Assembly: GCF_002234675.1 (NCBI RefSeq)
Contig: NC_019873.2
Coordinates: 7,403,158-7,467,157 of the forward strand
From: Oryzias latipes
Taxonomy: Eukaryota > Chordata > Actinopteri > Beloniformes > Adrianichthyidae
DNA: 64,000 bases
Direction: 5' to 3'
Made by a program: the position numbers and the translations under genes. Of the stretch, positions 47,989-59,950 are shown piece by piece. The notes under the pieces were generated by a model. The model saw only the letters and a program-made list of their open reading frames with translations. It made no database searches and was not told where the DNA came from. How positions within the stretch are numbered: position 1 is the first letter of the stretch; each line of letters begins with the position of its first letter.

Positions 47989-48820
47989 CTTGTTACCCCT
48001 ATAATAGGGAGGGGGGGGTCCTCTCCTGAAGTGGTAGAACACTGGACCTCTGTGGCAATGTGCCATTTGGCTATCAAAAGGCTTTAAGATTTCCTGGTCA
48101 GGTGTTGTGGCTAGTGCAGCTATTCCATCACCTAATATGTAGAACCAAGGAATATTGGACTTTCGAAACGAAAGTACCTGTGCTTTAATTTTCAGGCAGT
48201 GCATTCTGCCTAAAAAATATTTAGAATTGAGGGTCTAAGGTGCTGCCATGACATGAATGTTCTCCACTTGACATTTAGGGCAAGTTCAACTGAAAGTTTG
48301 AGACTGTGCTACAGAGACATCTTTAGCGCGCTGCCAAATGTCTCCGTGACAGCGTGCTCCAGCAAGTTCTTTACTTATGCTGGACCGCGTTCTGTACAAG
48401 ACTGGGAGGAGCAGCGCACAGTTGGTCTTCCGTTGCTGATCATATGCAAATATTTACAAAAAAAAAAATGCTGTGAAATTTTCCCACCTTTGGTTTGGCG
48501 TCCCCTGTAGCCGAGCCAACGCATACTGCAGTCCTACTTTTTGCACACCTGGGTATTTTTGGCTTCAACCCCAAGGGGTTGAGATAAAATGAATATCTTC
48601 ATGTTCAATTTATCCGTGCCCACAGGTGTTCATACAGCAGAACCCCGTTTAACAGTAAAAAGTCTACAGAAATACATAGTGCTAGGCATAAATGGGGACC
48701 TCCTTTAACTTTTGATTGTCTGCCAAATTTATAAGTTTGGCATTAACATTTTACCAACAAAGGAGCACTTAATTTCGTAGTAATGGGGAAAAAAAAAACA
48801 TTTCAGTGGATTAACCAGTT
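47989..48820. other. remaining duplicon DNA and non-coding spacer
   Basis: About 48,210-48,300 ('tagaattgagggtctaa', 'gaatgttctccacttgacat') matches 63,498-63,590 downstream of copy 4. A frame at 48,253-48,510 (+), 85 residues with SVQDWEEQRTVGLPLLIICK, has no recognised domain and is probably a repeat remnant. Confidence 0.4.
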
Positions 48821-48934
48821 TATTATTACACATAGGCAGGTAAAACACTTGAAGATCTCAGGGTTGAGATAAAGCACTTGAACCTTGACCTGCAAGAAAG
48901 CTGAATATGCTGCAACATAGTAGCAAGTTGAACC

Positions 48935-50171
48935 TCAAGATCTCTGGGGATGACCATGGAAGACCTTCTGCTGAAGCTGCTGCTGCTGCTGTTGTTGAGG
49001 ACCTTGGTCCTCAGAAACATGCTCCTTCAAGTAGTGGACGGATTGGTAGTAGTCTTTGCCCTTCTCATGGTTCTGGCTGAAGGTAGTGTAGGTGCCAGGA
49101 GGGTACAGACCATACAGGAGCCTGTAGTCAAAGCCAGGATAAGGAGAACCCCAGAAGCCACCAAGTCCTTGGCCTGGAACAAGCACGCTGGTGAAAGCAG
49201 CTCCAGGCTGCGCCGCCTCAGCCGGGTAACCAAACTCTTCCGTCTGCTGCTGGTAGTTGCCAAGTTCAGCTTCCTTCACAATATTGGAAGTCTCTCCAGA
49301 CTGGAGGACAGGGCCAGCTGGAGGGGCAGGGACTGGTGGCAGGAAGTCACTGGAGCCCACAGCCTGGGCATCAGCTGCTGCTTGCTCAGAGAAAGATGGA
49401 GGAGCAACAGCCCACTGAGTTTCTGGACAAACAAGACACTTGTTAAAGAGGGGAGGATTCATGGAGAACTTCATTCGAAGCAGCTTTTTAGAGGAGTCAC
49501 CTGGCAGAGCAGCTTGAGCAGGTCCTGGCTGTGTGGAACCAGCTCCTTCATGCAGCACAAACACAGGGGAAGCAGAGCCAACCATTGCTGGGCCCGTCTG
49601 AACAAACTGGGAGAAACCAGGAGCCTGCACAGGGACCTGAACTGCCTCAGAGACTCCTGCTGCAGGAACACTGGAAAACACAGGAACAGTAGATCCTGTC
49701 TGAACAGCCACAGGGTATCCTGCAACAGCAGAGCTCAAGCTGCTGCCTGATGGAACCATGGGAACAAACTGAGGGACACCAGGATTCTGCACAAACACTG
49801 GAACTGGCTGAGAGACGCCGCTTGAATGAGAGCTGTAATGCACAGGAGCAGAGCGGCTCATCTGAGCTCCTCTGTGGGAAGCAAAGTTAGTTGCTGCTTT
49901 TTGGTCACCGCTGCCATGATCTGTGGATTTGGAGCCTGAAAGCAGAAAAAGCACAAGTTCTGAAGAAGATCAAACACAACATCTATGTTGATGTGTCAGC
50001 AAAAGGAAATGATCACCTTTGGCTGGAAAACCACATGATGGAACAACCAGCAGAACAAAAAGGGAAAATCTGAAAGAATCAAGAGTCATGTGTAAACTAC
50101 AATTGTTTTGAGTATACATTTCTGAAGCAAGGCCTGTCCTACCCCAGAAAAGACCTTGCTGTCTCCATCAT
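48935..50171 (-). CDS. secreted Pro/Val/Gln-rich protein, family copy 3 (334 aa), inverted
   Basis: Exons on the minus strand: 50171-50143, 50069-50017, 49935-49501 and 49422-48935. They join to 1,005 nt ending in TGA. The exon lengths 29, 53 and 435 and the 78-nt last intron are conserved. The signal peptide starts MMETARSFLGFSLFVLLVV. Unlike the other copies, the last intron has no in-frame stop, so exons 3 and 4 also read as one continuous frame. Retention would add 26 residues (starting GDSSKKLL and ending CLVCP). The polyglutamine is the longest of the four copies. AATAAA (minus) is at 48,824-48,819. The only family member in reverse orientation. Confidence 0.8.
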
Positions 50172-50312
50172 GAAGGCCACAGTGCAGAAAGGCTCATAGG
50201 TGAAGGTTTATCAATGTTAGCAGAGACCAGTCCTGACCAATCAGAGCTTAACGGGTTAACGACAGACAGCTGCTTGAGACAAACTCTCAGGAAGAGACTA
50301 TCAGACCTCTGC
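50172..50312 (-). promoter_or_regulatory. conserved promoter-proximal block, secreted family copy 3
   Basis: Read on the minus strand, it has GTTAACCCGTTAA (50,260-50,248), ATTGG and GATAAA in the same order and spacing as in the other copies. It extends distally through 'aggtctgatagtctcttcc' and 'aacagtgcag', which it shares with copy 4. Confidence 0.5.
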
Positions 50313-51895
50313 ACTGTTACAAAGATTACACATATAAATATAATTTTAAAGAAGTTAAAAGCAGTATATTTTTATCGTTTGTTTTTTATTTTTGCTCATT
50401 TTCTTTCTGAAAACAGTTGTCAACAAATTAGCTTAACTTTGCTGCAGGTAGATTTTTTTTTCTTGTTTCTTTTTTGTTTTACACTAGTCTCGATTGTATT
50501 CATATATTGTGGATTTTTTTTTTATCTTTGAGTGCCAGTTTGTTGAACTTTTAAACACCTTTTCGAGAAGTCAAGTTTGGTCAGTTTTACTAATCACAGA
50601 GGTTTATCTGGCAAATATATTACTTTCTTAATTATTTGTAACCATTTCAAAAATAAACACACATTATAAGACTGATCATTAAAGGAACCGGTTTAGCTCA
50701 TGCTGGTTTGCGGTACCTTCCGTCCGTGAAACCAGGGTTCATCATTTGGGTTTTCTGTTTACAAATATATATATATATATACTTATGGAAATAAGATGAG
50801 TGATATTATTTGAAAATGCCAACTATTGAATTTTGAGATATCAGATTAAACCACCTTGATTATTTCCTCATATTCTGTTTCTTTACTAAATGTATATTTA
50901 TTTGACTTTTTTCTTCATAAAAATATATTTTTTTTACATCTCAATTCCTGGTTGATTAAGTGTAAGTGAATAAATATCGACCAAAACCAGATTATGGCTA
51001 TATGATAGTCACTTTAATTTTTCTGTTGAAAGTAATACCGAGAAAAAATATATTAAGCCTATAATTCAGAAGCAGAGGAACTTCTTTGAGACTGAAAGCA
51101 TAAAAAAATGATTATATCAGTAAAACCACATGAAGCTTTAATTTTAGGTCTGCATGTTCACAAAAAGTTGAAACAAATCCCTAAATGAACCGAAAGCTGG
51201 ATTTATTTTATTTAGAAGACTTTCATGTTCATCCATCCATTTATTCATCTTCCTAATCTGCTTTATCCCTTTCAGGGTCAAAGGGTTGCTGGAGCCTGTC
51301 CTGTTGGGCAAAGTCAAGGTACACTTTGGACATGTCGCCAGTCTTTCACAGGGCTACACAATTACTCACACATTCACACCTCACCAATATCTATGAAGTA
51401 TTTTCTTTGACTATAGGAGAACCCATGCGTACATGAAGAGAACATTTAAACCGTCCCGTCTGCTGGGATTTAAACCAGGCCCTTTTTGCTGTGGGGCAAG
51501 AGCGCTAACAACTGTGCCTTATCTAATTATCACAAGTGTTTTTGCAGTAATGGTTCATAAGAAAAGAAGTATGCTAATCAGAGATGTAAAAAGTAATTAA
51601 TTAAAATCAAATGTAGTACGAATTTGTGTTTTATGTTGTGGAAAAAGGTGTATATTGAATAAAAGCAGGAAAATAAAGATGTACTGTTTCCCATGTTTGT
51701 CCATCTGTTAGCTCAACAGATAGACTTGTGATTAAGTCTGCCATCATAACCACCAACTGAAGTCATACACTAGTTCTGACCCCAGAACTGTTTTTTTTCT
51801 TTTAAAGAATGTGGCTTCCCATTTCCCCAGACTGTGTCAAACTGTAACAAATTAAATCAGGTCGTTAAATACAATTTTAGATACATTAAATAGAC
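50313..51895. repeat. A/T-rich spacer with SINE head and LINE tail fragments
   Basis: A SINE head fragment lies at about 50,685-50,741 ('accggtttagctcatgctgg'). A (TA)n tract is at about 50,765-50,782. A LINE-type tail resembling 22,955-23,066 lies at about 51,225-51,360. No gene was seen. Confidence 0.45.
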
Positions 51896-52792
51896 CAGTG
51901 TTTTTCAACCAGTGTGCCGCGGCACACTAGTGTGCCGTGGGAGATGGTAAAGTGTGCCGTGGGAAATTGCCCTCATTAACTGCTCTAACAACATTTTCCA
52001 TCTCCAGGAGATCAGCTCTTTGTTCATCCAAACAGGCCCTGATAAAACACTGAGTAATTAGGAATATAAAAGATCTTAAAATTACTTTTTCTTTGTGTTT
52101 ATTTAATTCTATTAAAGACATTTTGATAATTATGACGGAACAGCGATTTACCTGCAGCTATAACAGTTTGCGGAAAAGTCCCGCCCCTTTAACTGTCTCC
52201 GCCAATCTTTCTTGAAGGCTTAATCACATATCATCAGTCTGACCAATCAGAAGTGCTTCTGTGTTAATCTGTTCACTTCCTTGTTCTTAATTTTGCTGAT
52301 AAAGTCGCTCAGTTCTAACAAAAATACCAGCTAAAGCTCGTCTTTAGCGGTGTAGCTTTCCACAGAGTCCGGTGTCAGACCGTGGAACAAGTGAACAAAA
52401 CTATGAAGCTCAGAGACGCTAGTCTTTCTGCCCCTTTTCGGACGTTTTCACACTACATCTCCCATGATGCATTGGCTTAAAGGGACAGCGCATAATGAGT
52501 CGACCTTGTGAAACGTCTTTAAACCACAACAACAAACAGTTTCTACATTTTCTAATTTAACTTTTATTTCAGCTCTTAGAAAAAACAGCCGCAACGTCCT
52601 GCTTTTTCCACTACAATTATCACAAAAATCCACGTGAGATTTCGGAGGGGGGGGGGGGGGGGGGCGCTGTCGATCAATACAGACCATGAATTTCTTCTTT
52701 TTTTTTTTTTTTGGATGCTTTCTTTTGGTGTGCCGCGGGATTTTTGTCAAGGTTAAAGTGTGCCGTGGCTCAATAAAGGTTGAAAAACACTG
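51896..52792. mobile_element. non-autonomous hAT element (family B, copy 2) with exact 8-bp TSD
   Basis: The termini CAGTGTTTTTCAACC and GGTTGAAAAACACTG are perfect inverted copies. The flanks AAATAGAC (51,888-51,895 and 52,793-52,800) are identical. A G homopolymer lies at about 52,646-52,663. The interior resembles copy 1 in reverse orientation. Confidence 0.9.
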
Positions 52793-52800
52793 AAATAGAC

Positions 52801-53879
52801 CATAAAGTTGACGGATTAAAACCTTTTCCTGGCAGGGATATACAAACAAATGCTGCATCATCTATTTTGAAAGCCTTTGCCTTTTTTCTTTAAGCCTTGA
52901 CAAGAGCATTTTGATGATTAAATAGCTCTTTTTTGGCAAACATAAAAACACCATTATAAAAAACTACAGAGAACACCCCAAAAACATGTAAGTTTAAAAA
53001 CCTACTCTGGTGAAAATTGTTTTTCATATGTTCTTGTGGTATTTTTCTCACGATGGCGGACATGTATGAAGAGTATTTCTTTATTAAATTGTTGTGAATA
53101 AAAGCAAATGAAAAAACTGCCATTTGGATAAAAGGATATTGTGATGTAAAAACATGTGCAGGGCGGGCCAAAAGCTTCCAGCTCCGCTCCATTCTGATGC
53201 ATCCACTTTCAGACAAATAGATATGTGGACGTCTTTGGTTTCCTCGTCTGACCTCTGGCTCAAAACTGTACGTCTGGATAGCTCTGATGTTCTTCACCAT
53301 TTTTGTTGAACTGCTAATGGGTTGTAAGTGGCTGTAGGCTAGCAGGAGAGAGCATAAACAAAGGGCTGTTTGGAAATGAGGGAAGACTTACTTCGAGCCG
53401 ATAGTCCCTCCCTCAACTATAAAACTCCTGCCGCTCTGCAGAAACTATGTCCTAGAAAACGACAGGTTTTTAATATTTTTTAAAAGAGGCATAATCATAA
53501 TAAAAACACCACCGGGGAATGCTTATAGAATAGATTAAAAGACTATTTTAATAGAACTTTTGAGAGCTTGATGACCTCTTTTTCATAGTTTATAGTCACA
53601 ACTTTTATGGTACCAAAACAGCAGACAACAGGCTTGTGAATTCAAAATTTAATGAGAAAGCTGCAGTGTTGAGGCTGAGAGCAGGTTTATTTGCTAGTGT
53701 AGTGACATTCAGCGTTGAGGCTTTCCAGGCATGTGTCGAGTAGTGAAGGGGGGGTTTGTCGACTTATTTATTTTATTGTTAATATGAATACTGTATGTGC
53801 TTGTTTGTTTAAAACAGCAATAAATTTACCGGCAGTCTTTTTCAGACGCTTTGAAAGAAATATGGGTTCATGATCAATT
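52801..53879. other. non-coding spacer
   Basis: Short frames only, with no recognised domains, repeat termini or RNA genes. Confidence 0.35.
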
Positions 53880-54350
53880 TTTGCTATGAAGATTTTTTAA
53901 ATAGTGTTATGTCTATTTTACCGATATAGTGTTATTTTTTTTTAATCATATACATTGTTTTTATAAGTAACATAATCTGCATATATTTTGGATAAATGAT
54001 CTGCATTTGCCATGTTGATTTCTAAAATAGTTATTTTTTACATAATAATTTAAGTAATTCATCTTTGTCATATGCTTTATTGATACCTAAGGATTGTTAA
54101 TTCTGTCTGATAAAAGCTAGGAACTGGATAACGATAAATCATGAAATAAACTTGTCACGATAGAACAGGGTGGTATTATATAAATTTGCTTCCTTCCACT
54201 CCCTTTCAAGCAATATTTAATTTTATGTCTAATTATCCTAAGTTTGATACGTCATTGTATGAATGTATAACTGATTGTTGTATTGTTTTTGTGTATTATT
54301 CTTATTTGATTGCTTGAAATAAACTATTTCAAATCAAATCAAATCAAATC
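53880..54350 (+). repeat. LINE 3' tail
   Basis: This is the closest match to 21,800-22,240, in the same orientation, ending in 'ttgcttgaaataaactattt' and then (AAATC)n-type repeats. It has no coding part. Confidence 0.6.
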
Positions 54351-54479
54351 AAGTGTCTTGCCCACAGACACAATCTTGTCAAAATTGGAATTTGAACCTG
54401 CACTCTTACTCAATGTGTTACGGCAAAGTTAGAATGTATGTTTCAGTGTCTGTTCATAAACGGTACTGTGTTTTACACT

Positions 54480-55135
54480 AATCTGATGACAGCGATGAGA
54501 CTGGCGCTGCGGCTGAGCTGCGCAGTTTCCGAGAAACATTCTCTGGAATGTTTCTGTTATGAATAAATGTGCTGATTATGCATAACTGTTAAGTGGCTCT
54601 GAAATTCTGCATCACGCTAAGAGGACACAGACGCTATACTGTTCCTGTCAGAAGTCATGACTTTGTCTTCCTCTTTGGTCACCGGCGGGAGCCGTCCCCA
54701 GAATTTAGCCATAATACAAGTCCCAGCAACCCCAGCACACACTTCCTGGAAGCCGCACACCTGACCCTTATTTCATTCATCAACCACAGCTTACTTATGC
54801 TCTGCACTGAGTGAAGCTCAGTGCAAGGTATTGTTTTCTGCCACTCTGCCTTCATTACCGAGCGTTATATTCAGATCTGATCTTCTGTCCTCTGACCCTG
54901 TTTCTCTGACTCTGTTTGCCTGCCCCCTGCCCAAACTCTCACCAGGATCTTGACTATCTCCTTCTCTTTGGAAGATCTCATGCCTATAATTGACCCCTTT
55001 CCTGTCCCTGATTTAGCTTTGTTGACTTTTAGCTGAGCTAATAAACCTGCTGCACTTGGATCTAGCCATCTGCTTGCTCTCGAGACAGTTCCGTCCAACT
55101 CTCTTCAGAACTGTCAGTCATTCACTTACTAGGAA
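54480..55135 (+). mobile_element. possible solo LTR or retroelement fragment
   Basis: 'gctaataaacctgctgcact' looks like an LTR poly(A) region, preceded by a C/T-rich stretch. The boundaries, the TG...CA ends and a target duplication were not established. Confidence 0.25.
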
Positions 55136-55470
55136 ATAGCTCAGCCTCTGTTGAGCCACTTTATTTTTTTTAATTTATTTGTCACAGTAATAAAATAAAT
55201 ATATTGCAGCAACATATCCTTTGACATGAGAGGCATGCGTTACCTAGTACGAACCAGGGGCGTATTCCAGAAAGCATGTTTAAACTACCCTGACTTTAAC
55301 CCTGAACTCTGGCTGAAATCCGCCTGAATTTGCTTACTCTGGGTATGTCGGTTCCAAAACAACAGACATGAGTTAGCGTAATTACGCTCGACTTGGTAAC
55401 CCTGGGTTAATGCGCCGACACGGCAGGTACATAACACATTCTCTATGGATCGCAGATTTCACGAGTCACC

Positions 55471-56951
55471 ATGGAAACGAGTGGAGAAAAAAAGAGAGCG
55501 TTACACTTCAGCGAGATGGAGTTGGAGATTTTGATGTTGGCTTATGAGGCATTTAAGCCTATCATCACCAGGAAAAGTAATACCGCAGCATCAGCGAGAG
55601 ACCGAATGGCTGCTTGGCAAAAAATAACTGAGAGTGAACGCCTGAGTATCTTATTTCCATAGTCATAGCGATGCAAACTGCTTATGGGGAGATGAGAAGC
55701 AGTTTACATATATATCTAAGACTAATGAATGATTTGTGGTTCCTCTGTTATCAGCTGTAATACATCCAAAACGAAGAGGACCTTGACCCAAGTCAAGATG
55801 AAGCACAAGAACATTCTCCAACAAGGTAAAATATTAATATCAAGATACCAACACAGAGGAATTGTCATGAAACACAATGTTCCATGTAATGTGGTTATGT
55901 AGCCAATAGAAAGAAGGCTGAGGCCCGTCCAACAGGCGGGGGTCCACCTCTACCTTCCCTCACCCCAGCTGAGGAGCTGGCACTGTCCCTCAATAAAAGG
56001 CGACCAGTCGTGGATGGGATTCCAGGGGGCACCTCATAGGACGTGGCCACAAACATAAGTGACTTAGTCAAATGTAGGTATTTCACATTATAAGTCATGA
56101 CGAATTGATGATTTTACTGTGCATCAGTGTTGAATACATCAAATATACACTCATCATTTAACAAACACATTTAGAACGCATATTTCAGTCATTACTTTTA
56201 TGTGTTATGCATTTCCATTGTATATTTTATTCAATATTACCGCATATGATGTATAATGTATACTGGTTCTCCTTTATTAGGTGTTTGCTTGAGAATATAC
56301 GGTACATAGAGTATCTGACTGGTTTTATTGTACTGCAGATGCTGATGGTCAATACATATTGATGGAACCTCCTGCATCACCACAGTCTGTCGTAATTGTA
56401 ATTGATTAATGTCCTTAGGTCCTTAGTTGTCTGTTTGGTAGATCAGGCATCTTTACACAATTACACTGCAGGATGAGGATGAAAATGAAGAGACGGCATC
56501 TGCAGTGACAGATATTGACAGACCTAGACCCATCGAGGTATGTGATGTCCCGCCACTCTTTTAATTCATGTTTTCAACGAGATACATATTGTCATTGCAA
56601 TCTCACAGAGTATTGCTGGGGATGTTAATGCAGTTAAGGGTCAATGCAGCTCCACCATGAAACTTGGCAGTGTAAGAACATTTCTGCAGATACAATATCT
56701 CATGTTAATATTTGGTTTGTCTTGCAAACTTCAAATACCAATCATGTGGAATTACTTTGTCTTTGTAGTCTCCTGCCAAAGAGCTGTACAAGGTCTATCT
56801 ACAGCGTAAAAAAAGGAAATGTGACCTTGAAATAGAATTGCTGGAGCATCAGCTGAAGGTGAGACACATATGTGAACATTTAATATGTTATTTGTTGAAT
56901 GGACGATTAAGCAATAAAGTCACTTTATTTCATTACAGCAAATAAAGAAAT
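55471..56951 (+). pseudogene. Harbinger Myb/SANT-like protein gene, multi-exon, probably defective
   Basis: The first exon starts at 55,471 with METSGEKKRALHFSEMELEI and a trihelix-type start. A second piece ends at the donor 55,825 (KRTLTQVKMKHKNILQ). A third starts at 55,903 (NRKKAEARPTGGG, LTPAEELALSLNKRRPV) and runs into a stop at 56,037-56,039. Later exons at about 56,473-56,538 (DEDENEETASAVTDIDR) and 56,769-56,859 (ELYKVYLQRKKRKCDLEIEL) have GT donors. In active Harbingers this protein binds DNA and imports the transposase to the nucleus. Loss of the expected Trp in the second piece and the stop suggest decay. Confidence 0.6.
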
Positions 56952-56991
56952 AAAACTATCAGCCTTTGAGTCATGTTTTTTTCTTTTTCGT

Positions 56992-58144
56992 TTATTGGAT
57001 GTAATGTAGGCTGATTATGTCCCGTACCACCCTGCCATCTCTTTGGTCTGCAGTGTGAAATGGGGCATCCTCTGGGCCGTCTTCTTCAAGAGGTGGGGGG
57101 GCCCTCTCACCTCTCATGGTGGCAATGTTGTGCAGTACTGCACATGCAGCTATAATGTCACATGGCCTCTCTGGTGTGACCCTGAGACCACGTAAGCACT
57201 GAAATCGAGCTTTCAGTATTCCTGTGGTCATCTCCACCCTGGCCCTTGTTCTGCTGTGTGCCAGGTTAAATTGTGCCTCTGGTCCAGGCTGAGTTTCAGG
57301 GTAGGGGGTCATCAGGAATGGTAGGCAAGGATACCCCCTGTCCCCTAGTAAGTAGCCATTGAAATGTCCTATAATGGCAGTTATATCGTATAATTTACAT
57401 CACATTAAATGCATGACATTGTAGAAGGAACGTTAAGCAATTTATACCCTGGTGGAATTTGGGACCCAATGATGACTCTCTACATATCCTGGCATCATGA
57501 ACAGAACCGGGCCATTTGGTTCTATGTTTGTGACGAGGTGGGTGGCATCACATATTAACCAGATGGTGGGGAACAGTAATCAGTATGAATAAAGGATGAT
57601 AGGAATTATGATACAACCGCCATATATTGTTACCTGCACATTGATGCTATGCATGGACTTCCTTTTAACATACTCTCCTTCATTGACTGAAGGAGATTTA
57701 ATAGGAATGTGAGTTCCATCCATGCGCCCTATCACATTTGGGAACCCTGAAATAGGAGGATATTTAATTAGAAACAATGGAATGATTGTGACTGAAAACA
57801 GTATGGATCTATTGATAAAGCAGAGTGTAACTGTGTCAAATAAAATTAACTGACAAACCTGCTATTCTGTGGAATTCCTCTTTAATGACCCTCAGTGGTT
57901 TATTCCCAGGGAACTGCACAAAATATCCCAGGAGGCGTTTGAGTGCCAGACATGCTGTCCGAACTGCCCCACACACAGTTGCCTTTCCCACATGTTCTGC
58001 ATCACCCACGCTGTATAGAAAACTCCCAGTCGCAAAAAAACGAAAGGCAATGCATAAAATGTTCTCGGTGCTCAGCGCTGTTCCCCGATGTGTCGATATG
58101 TCGATAAGTTCGATATGAACGGCTTCAAAAGATTTGTTAAACAA
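56992..58144 (-). pseudogene. HARBI1-like Harbinger transposase, frameshifted
   Basis: Minus-strand pieces in order: 58,144-57,836 (N-terminal helical region, FRFFATGSFLYSVGDAEHVG); 57,747-57,631 with the first catalytic Asp in [13 protein letters not shown]; 57,560-57,440 with the second Asp in WPGSVHDARIC; and 57,312-56,992 with the Glu in RARVEMTTGILKARF. The three DDE residues are thus present. Between CDATHLVTNIE and WPGSVHDA the reading frame shifts by one base at about 57,517-57,521, so this copy should not make full-length enzyme. Confidence 0.75.
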
Positions 58145-58503
58145 ATTAAGGAGTCTCTAGAAAAACGGTAACACTCCACTAAAGATCATTTGGAAACCCA
58201 AACACATCGATACGTGGTCTTAACACCCTCTCACGGCGGAAAAAACTCTGTATTATCCTCGCTTCTTCGTCCACTATGTGCTCTTCAAATGGACATGCCA
58301 TGCTCCTTCACCCCTCTGAAAACAAACTAATCTTCAACTAAACCTGCTCCAGACCAGGTTAGGTTCAGAGCATGAGTTGCCATGGGAACTAAGCATACTC
58401 TGAAACTTACCTCTGTTTTTGGAACCGAAAGCGGTGGTTGTACACTTCTTCAGCCTCAAACTTACCGTGGGAGCTAGCATAACCTGCTTTCTGGAATAAC
58501 CCC

Positions 58504-59738
58504 CAGTTTCGGCTTGCAGAGCACTGGTGAAGTAGGGTGGGATGTGGGGAGTGATGGAAGCACCTTCCTTTTGCCAAAGCTGTCCAGTGAGTGTTTAACA
58601 AAAGTTACCAGGCGTTTAATAAATGATTAATGGATTAAATGTTGCTTTTCAAATCTAAATCCTGCAGCCCCCCAAGAAAGGAGCTAAAAAACACATGTAA
58701 CGTTAGCAATAAACATTCAGCTTACCTGAGAAGTCGTCTGCTGTTGCACACGGCATTCACTTGCTGGACTGTATCTTCACTTTAATGCAGTGATGTGCGG
58801 TGAGGTTGATGGCTGGTGAGGCACTGACTCCTCTGGAGTCCGATTTACATTGCAAGAACTGAATATTTCACCCTTCATCCAACAGCAGGTAACAGCATAT
58901 AAGATACAAGAAGATATTTGTCTTACAGAGAATTTTTCTTTTATAGACATGGATAGACTTCTTGTGTATAAATTATTCCTATTTACTGTAAACAAAAAAA
59001 GTATATAGATGTGTTCAGCACACATTTAATTTTGACCTTTTGTAACTATTTCTGGTATTTTTCCAACTTCAAATTCTGGGGCTTCAATGTTATCAAATGC
59101 TGTCTGTGAAAATGATTCTTTTAGGTCTAAAATTTAGTTTTCAAATACTTACATTTTTTCCCCTTACCCATGTTATTTTTAAAAAACAAAGATTAAAAAC
59201 CATGTTTGGCCTTCTTTTTAAGTCCATGCACCGATCCTTCTCCACAAAAAGCTCTATGATTTGTTGGAAAAGTCTTCCTTATTTTCCTTTAGTCTAATGA
59301 GTCTATGCTGTGCTGGAGAAAGATGTCCTTAGTTTGTTCTGTTTCTACTACAAAGCAGCTGTCATCTCAAGTCTGCCCCCGCTTACAGCAGCATTCTGAC
59401 CGCACATCTCTGTTAACATTGATTCTTGCAGTCAGACATGAGGCAAAGCACTCCAGAACCTCACCCAGATTTTCCGCTTCGTATGTGATCGTTCAACACA
59501 CAAATTCTGCGATTTTAACGTCAGAAACTGTGGAAAACGTGTCGAGTCAACTGAAAATTTATATTTTACACGGATCAGTGGAAAATAACATTTACTTGAT
59601 GTATTTTTTCCTATTCATTGAAATGACAGGTGAGGCCGAGTCTCACTTGCCTAGTCTGTCCGCATGTCACTATTTTGATAGCGTTAACTTGCTGGACTTT
59701 ATGTGTACTTCGACTTTAAACTCATACATTTACGATAT
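58504..59738. repeat. non-coding DNA containing a probable inverted-repeat element (about 58,785-59,690)
   Basis: 'gtgatgtgcggtgaggt' near 58,785 and the inverted 'ctagtctgtccgcatgtcac' near 59,655 look like opposite ends of one element. The flanks 'cttgctggactgtat' (about 58,760) and 'cttgctggactttat' (about 59,690) are near-repeats. Similarity of 58,690-58,780 to 34,020-34,130 shows both derive from a common repeat. Confidence 0.4.
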
Positions 59739-59742
59739 TTAA

Positions 59743-59946
59743 CCCTTGTGCTATCCTAGGCACTTTAACATTGGGGGTTGGGTCATCTAAACCCACTAGA
59801 CAGTGCTCTGAACCTTTTTTCTCCAATGATTTGTGATCTTCACTGGTGTCAATGGACTACATGAAATCTTTCCACCTTTATCCACCTTTGTCATGGTAGG
59901 GAGAACACGTCAAAGTAAGGGTGGGGTCATCTAAGATAGCACAGGG
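59743..59946. mobile_element. 204-bp piggyBac-like MITE with TTAA target
   Basis: The ends CCCTTGTGCTATCCTAG and (reverse-complemented right end) CCCTGTGCTATCTTAG are inverted near-copies. TTAA lies at 59,739-59,742 and 59,947-59,950. It is non-coding. A second, interrupted copy lies at 43,923-44,941. Confidence 0.75.
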
Positions 59947-59950
59947 TTAA

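Larger units (their letters stand above)
55258..58503. mobile_element. Harbinger (PIF) transposon, near-complete, with CAG target duplication
   Basis: The terminal inverted repeats are GGGCGTATTCCAGAAAGCA (left) and, reverse-complemented from the right, GGGGTTATTCCAGAAAGCA. CAG flanks both ends (55,255-55,257 and 58,504-58,506). It carries the usual two genes of the superfamily: a Myb/SANT-like gene on the plus strand and a DDE transposase on the minus strand. Both show damage, so it is probably recently inactivated. Confidence 0.85.
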
